Shown here: piece after piece, positions 62,175-64,000 of the stretch
How the letters are laid out: the number at the start of each line of letters is the position of its first letter
Numbering within the stretch: position 1 is the stretch's first letter
Source of the DNA: Caldilineaceae bacterium
Lineage (GTDB): Bacteria > Chloroflexota > Anaerolineae > Caldilineales > Caldilineaceae
DNA length: 64,000 nucleotides
Reading direction: 5' to 3'
NCBI GenBank assembly: GCA_011523365.1
Contig: WTGY01000109.1
Span: 38,224-102,223 of the forward strand
Program-made: the position numbers and the translations under genes
Notes under the pieces: generated by a model
Databases searched by the model: none
The model's input: the letters and a program-made list of their open reading frames with translations, nothing else
Told to the model about the DNA's origin: nothing

Positions 62175-63167
62175 TCACACCGGACCGCGAACCGTCTTGC
62201 TGCGCCACCAGATTGACGGGAGCCGCCTCAGTTTGCCCCATGCATTGACATGGGCTCGCCGGGTGAAAACGTCGTAGTCATTGTTCTCGATCGCAGCGAG
62301 AATTGCGCGATAGAGTTCGGCTGCCGCCCCGATCGCGAAGCGGCCGTCAACGTGCAGAAGCCCGATTCCAGGCCATGCCTCTTCGTAGAGTTGACGTGTT
62401 CGCCCAATCTGAAAGCGCATGAACGATCGCCAGCGATCATCTACCTGCCCGGCTTCAATGTCCAATTCATCGAGTCCGAATCGATGCAGATCCTCCAGGG
62501 GCAGGTAGAGGCGTCCGGCCTCCCAATCCTCCCCTACATCCCGCAAAATATTCGTCAGCTGCAGGGCCACACCGAGCTTGAGAGCGTAGGGTATTGCTTC
62601 TACACCGGTGAAACCGATGATGTGCATGCTCATCAGTCCAACAGTAGCCGCTACACCGTAACAGTAATTGGTCAAGTCGGCGAATGTATTGTAGCGCGTG
62701 TCCGTGATGTCTCGTGCAACGCCCTGGATGAGTTGTTCGGCATATCGGGTTGGGATTCCATACTGGAGTCGAGCGTCTGACCACGCTAGTGCTACAGGAT
62801 CGCGACCATCGGCCCTCTGTTTGAGTGTGCGCGACTGCCAGACAGCAAGCGCGTTGCGAACTGCCTCAGGGTCGCGCCTTCCCGAGGGGGGTTTGTCGAC
62901 TATGTCATCGCTCTTGCGGCAGAACGCGTAGAGGGCGCGCACAGAGCGCCTTTTTTCCTTAGGTAAGAGACGCGACGCGGTAAAGAAGGAACGGCTGTTT
63001 ACGGCGGTTACAGCTTCACAGAAGTCATAGGCCAAATCCAACTCCCTCTTGTCCTTGACCTTTGGGTGCGGCGGCGAAACATAGGCCTGACCGGCTTCAT
63101 ATGCGAGAGAGAGCAGTGGGCGTTCCCAGTCGCGTATTCTCAGAGTCATCAGAGCACCTTTGCTCAT
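62175..63167 (-). CDS. phytoene/squalene synthase family protein
   Basis: A 330-aa trans-isoprenyl synthase that joins two prenyl diphosphates head to head, giving phytoene or squalene-type products. Both aspartate-rich magnesium motifs are present: [15 protein letters not shown] and [20 protein letters not shown], with [14 protein letters not shown] and [13 protein letters not shown] between them. No desaturase or cyclase gene is adjacent, so carotenoid or hopanoid/squalene use cannot be decided. GGGG precedes the ATG and the promoter at 63218-63246 fits. Confidence 0.9.
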   Translation of the reverse strand: MSKGALMTLRIRDWERPLLSLAYEAGQAYVSPPHPKVKDKRELDLAYDFCEAVTAVNSRSFFTASRLLPKEKRRSVRALYAFCRKSDDIVDKPPSGRRDPEAVRNALAVWQSRTLKQRADGRDPVALAWSDARLQYGIPTRYAEQLIQGVARDITDTRYNTFADLTNYCYGVAATVGLMSMHIIGFTGVEAIPYALKLGVALQLTNILRDVGEDWEAGRLYLPLEDLHRFGLDELDIEAGQVDDRWRSFMRFQIGRTRQLYEEAWPGIGLLHVDGRFAIGAAAELYRAILAAIENNDYDVFTRRAHVNAWGKLRRLPSIWWRSKTVRGPV

Positions 63168-63217
63168 CAGTTTTCCCCTTCTTCGACTCTACCGTAAGTC
63201 ACGGATTCCACAATTCC

Positions 63218-63246
63218 AAATTAGTTCATTCAGCGACCAGAGTCAA
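63218..63246 (-). promoter_or_regulatory. promoter of the phytoene/squalene synthase gene
   Basis: Minus strand: -35 TTGACT (63246-63241), 17-bp spacer, -10 TAATTT (63223-63218), with the ATG about 50 bp downstream. Confidence 0.6.
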
Positions 63247-63543
63247 GGGATCTACCGAAATCGGGAGACAACCTTTCTATTGGTCTTCGTTCCCCCATTA
63301 ATGCCTGTCGGCAGGTGACTCACGAAGGAACCTTTCGGGCTGGCGCATCGAGAAGCTTGGCTCGGAGCAACTTCCAGCTTACCGAATCACGGCTTTAGCA
63401 GTTGACCACAGGCAGTTGGGCCGTAGGGGGACGCGACAAGCTCCTACTGCGACCAGCCCAAAAGACGCTCAGATGGATTAGCCCCCTCTATCTCTGTTTC
63501 CCTCAACTTACGATAGCCACTCAGTGTAACTCACAATATCATC

Positions 63544-63595
63544 TTGTGCAACTCCTGCAAATGATTTCTTGACACTTTGTTTATATTTTGCACAA
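63544..63595 (+). promoter_or_regulatory. operator-like inverted repeat around a promoter-like box
   Basis: TTGTGCAA (63544-63551) and its exact reverse complement TTGCACAA (63588-63595) flank TTGACA at 63569-63574. A possible AT-rich -10 (63592-63599) overlaps the second arm. It would drive transcription into repeat copy B about 90 bp downstream. Confidence 0.35.
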
Positions 63596-63690
63596 TATAA
63601 GAAATTCAGTTGAGGACAATTTGCTCAGGAAATTCGCGGGAAAGCCCTGCGCATGGAGGATAGCCGTGTGCCAACTCCGGAGACTTAGCG

Positions 63691-64000
63691 GGTGCATTCC
63701 AGATTTGGGGTGGGACCGGTCTGGCTGGGAATCAGTGCCAGCGGTGGCTGGGGTTGTTTACCGGATTTGGGCGAGACGCAGCGTAGGCGCCAGGGCCTGG
63801 CCGTACGGTGGAGTCCGTCAGTTGGGGAGGGTGCGAGAGCAGGAAGAAGGCCGGCACATGCAGGGATCTGATGGGACTGGCGGGACGTGGTCTGGCTGGA
63901 CACGTTCGATTAGGCACCCGTCACCAATATCGACACCCGGTCGATTAGGCATGTTGTAGGAGAGGGGGCGTTGCGGGGGCGGAGCCCCCGCACAAGGGAG
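63691..64000 (+). repeat. dispersed repeat, copy B (runs off the window)
   Basis: The left arm (GGTGCATTCC-AGATTTGGGGTGGGAC...) aligns with copy A throughout, including the ACCCGGTCGATTAGGCATG-type block before the core. The core starts at 63966 (GGGCG), followed by hairpin 1 at 63973-63991. The window ends in the CACAAGGGAG that precedes hairpin 2. Confidence 0.9.

Larger units (their letters stand above)
63168..63690. other. intergenic region upstream of crtB-like gene
   Basis: No gene is seen. It contains the promoter of the phytoene/squalene synthase gene and, at 63544-63595, an inverted repeat around a TTGACA box. The remainder shows nothing I can assign. Confidence 0.5.

Noticed and set aside
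63588..63959. Open frame through repeat copy B, and the similar one at 33767-34081 in copy A
   Set aside because: Only parts of the translation agree between copies, no ribosome site is present, and copy C breaks the frame; the conservation looks like DNA/RNA, not protein.

Overview
The window looks like a chromosomal segment of a Chloroflexota bacterium, probably of the Anaerolineae/Caldilineae kind. This is a judgement from gene style: a UPF0182 giant membrane protein, multi-SH3 lipoprotein, moderately high G+C, long single-direction gene runs with Shine-Dalgarno sites, and a T-box regulated seryl-tRNA synthetase. No ribosomal RNA or other decisive marker is present. The housekeeping genes (serA, argS, polA, an EF-G paralogue, serS, trmI, tRNAs) show that it is not a plasmid or prophage.

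Layout. 0-3.2 kb (+): methyltransferase, PAC2 protein, M20 hydrolase. 3.3-15 kb (-): SH3 lipoprotein/serA pair, argS, polA, a 71-aa protein, a GT2 glycosyltransferase and an EF-G paralogue. 15.0-16.5 kb: non-coding, with three short arrays of 10-bp tandem repeats. 16.5-31.6 kb: acyl-CoA dehydrogenase, SIS sugar isomerase, lipoprotein, TrmI, PHP phosphoesterase, nucleotidyltransferase, UPF0182 protein, DinB-like protein, a uronate-dehydrogenase-like enzyme and a penicillin-acylase-family hydrolase. 31.7-33.8 kb (-): three tRNA genes (Arg, Ser, Ser) behind their own promoter, next to serS, which has a complete T-box leader. 34.4-42.7 kb (-): an operon-like run with a dihydrodipicolinate-synthase-family lyase, UxuA, nucleoside hydrolase, CHAD protein, HD hydrolase, membrane sulfatase, YceI-like lipoprotein and a polyphosphate kinase that stops at the end of its head domain. 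43-48.4 kb (+): DUF899 protein, then the three-gene set circularly permuted ATP-grasp / alpha-E / transglutaminase. 48.5-61.5 kb (-): NIPSNAP and GH4 genes, then an 11-kb peptide-transporter operon with a clear sigma-70-type promoter. A secreted HNH-type toxin with a probable immunity gene sits between its two permease genes, and a six-haem cytochrome between a permease and an ATPase gene. 62.2-63.2 kb (-): phytoene/squalene synthase.

The most unusual feature is a dispersed repeat in four intergenic places (about 22.0, 34.0, 44.2 and 63.9 kb), all in the same orientation. Its GC-rich core can fold as a closing stem with two hairpins, and the second hairpin differs between copies by paired changes. 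Three copies also share roughly 270 bp upstream. One copy lies beside the shortened polyphosphate kinase gene. Metabolically, UxuA, the aldolase-like lyase, the uronate-dehydrogenase-like protein and the GH4 enzyme suggest use of uronic-acid sugars, and the large Opp system suggests peptide uptake.
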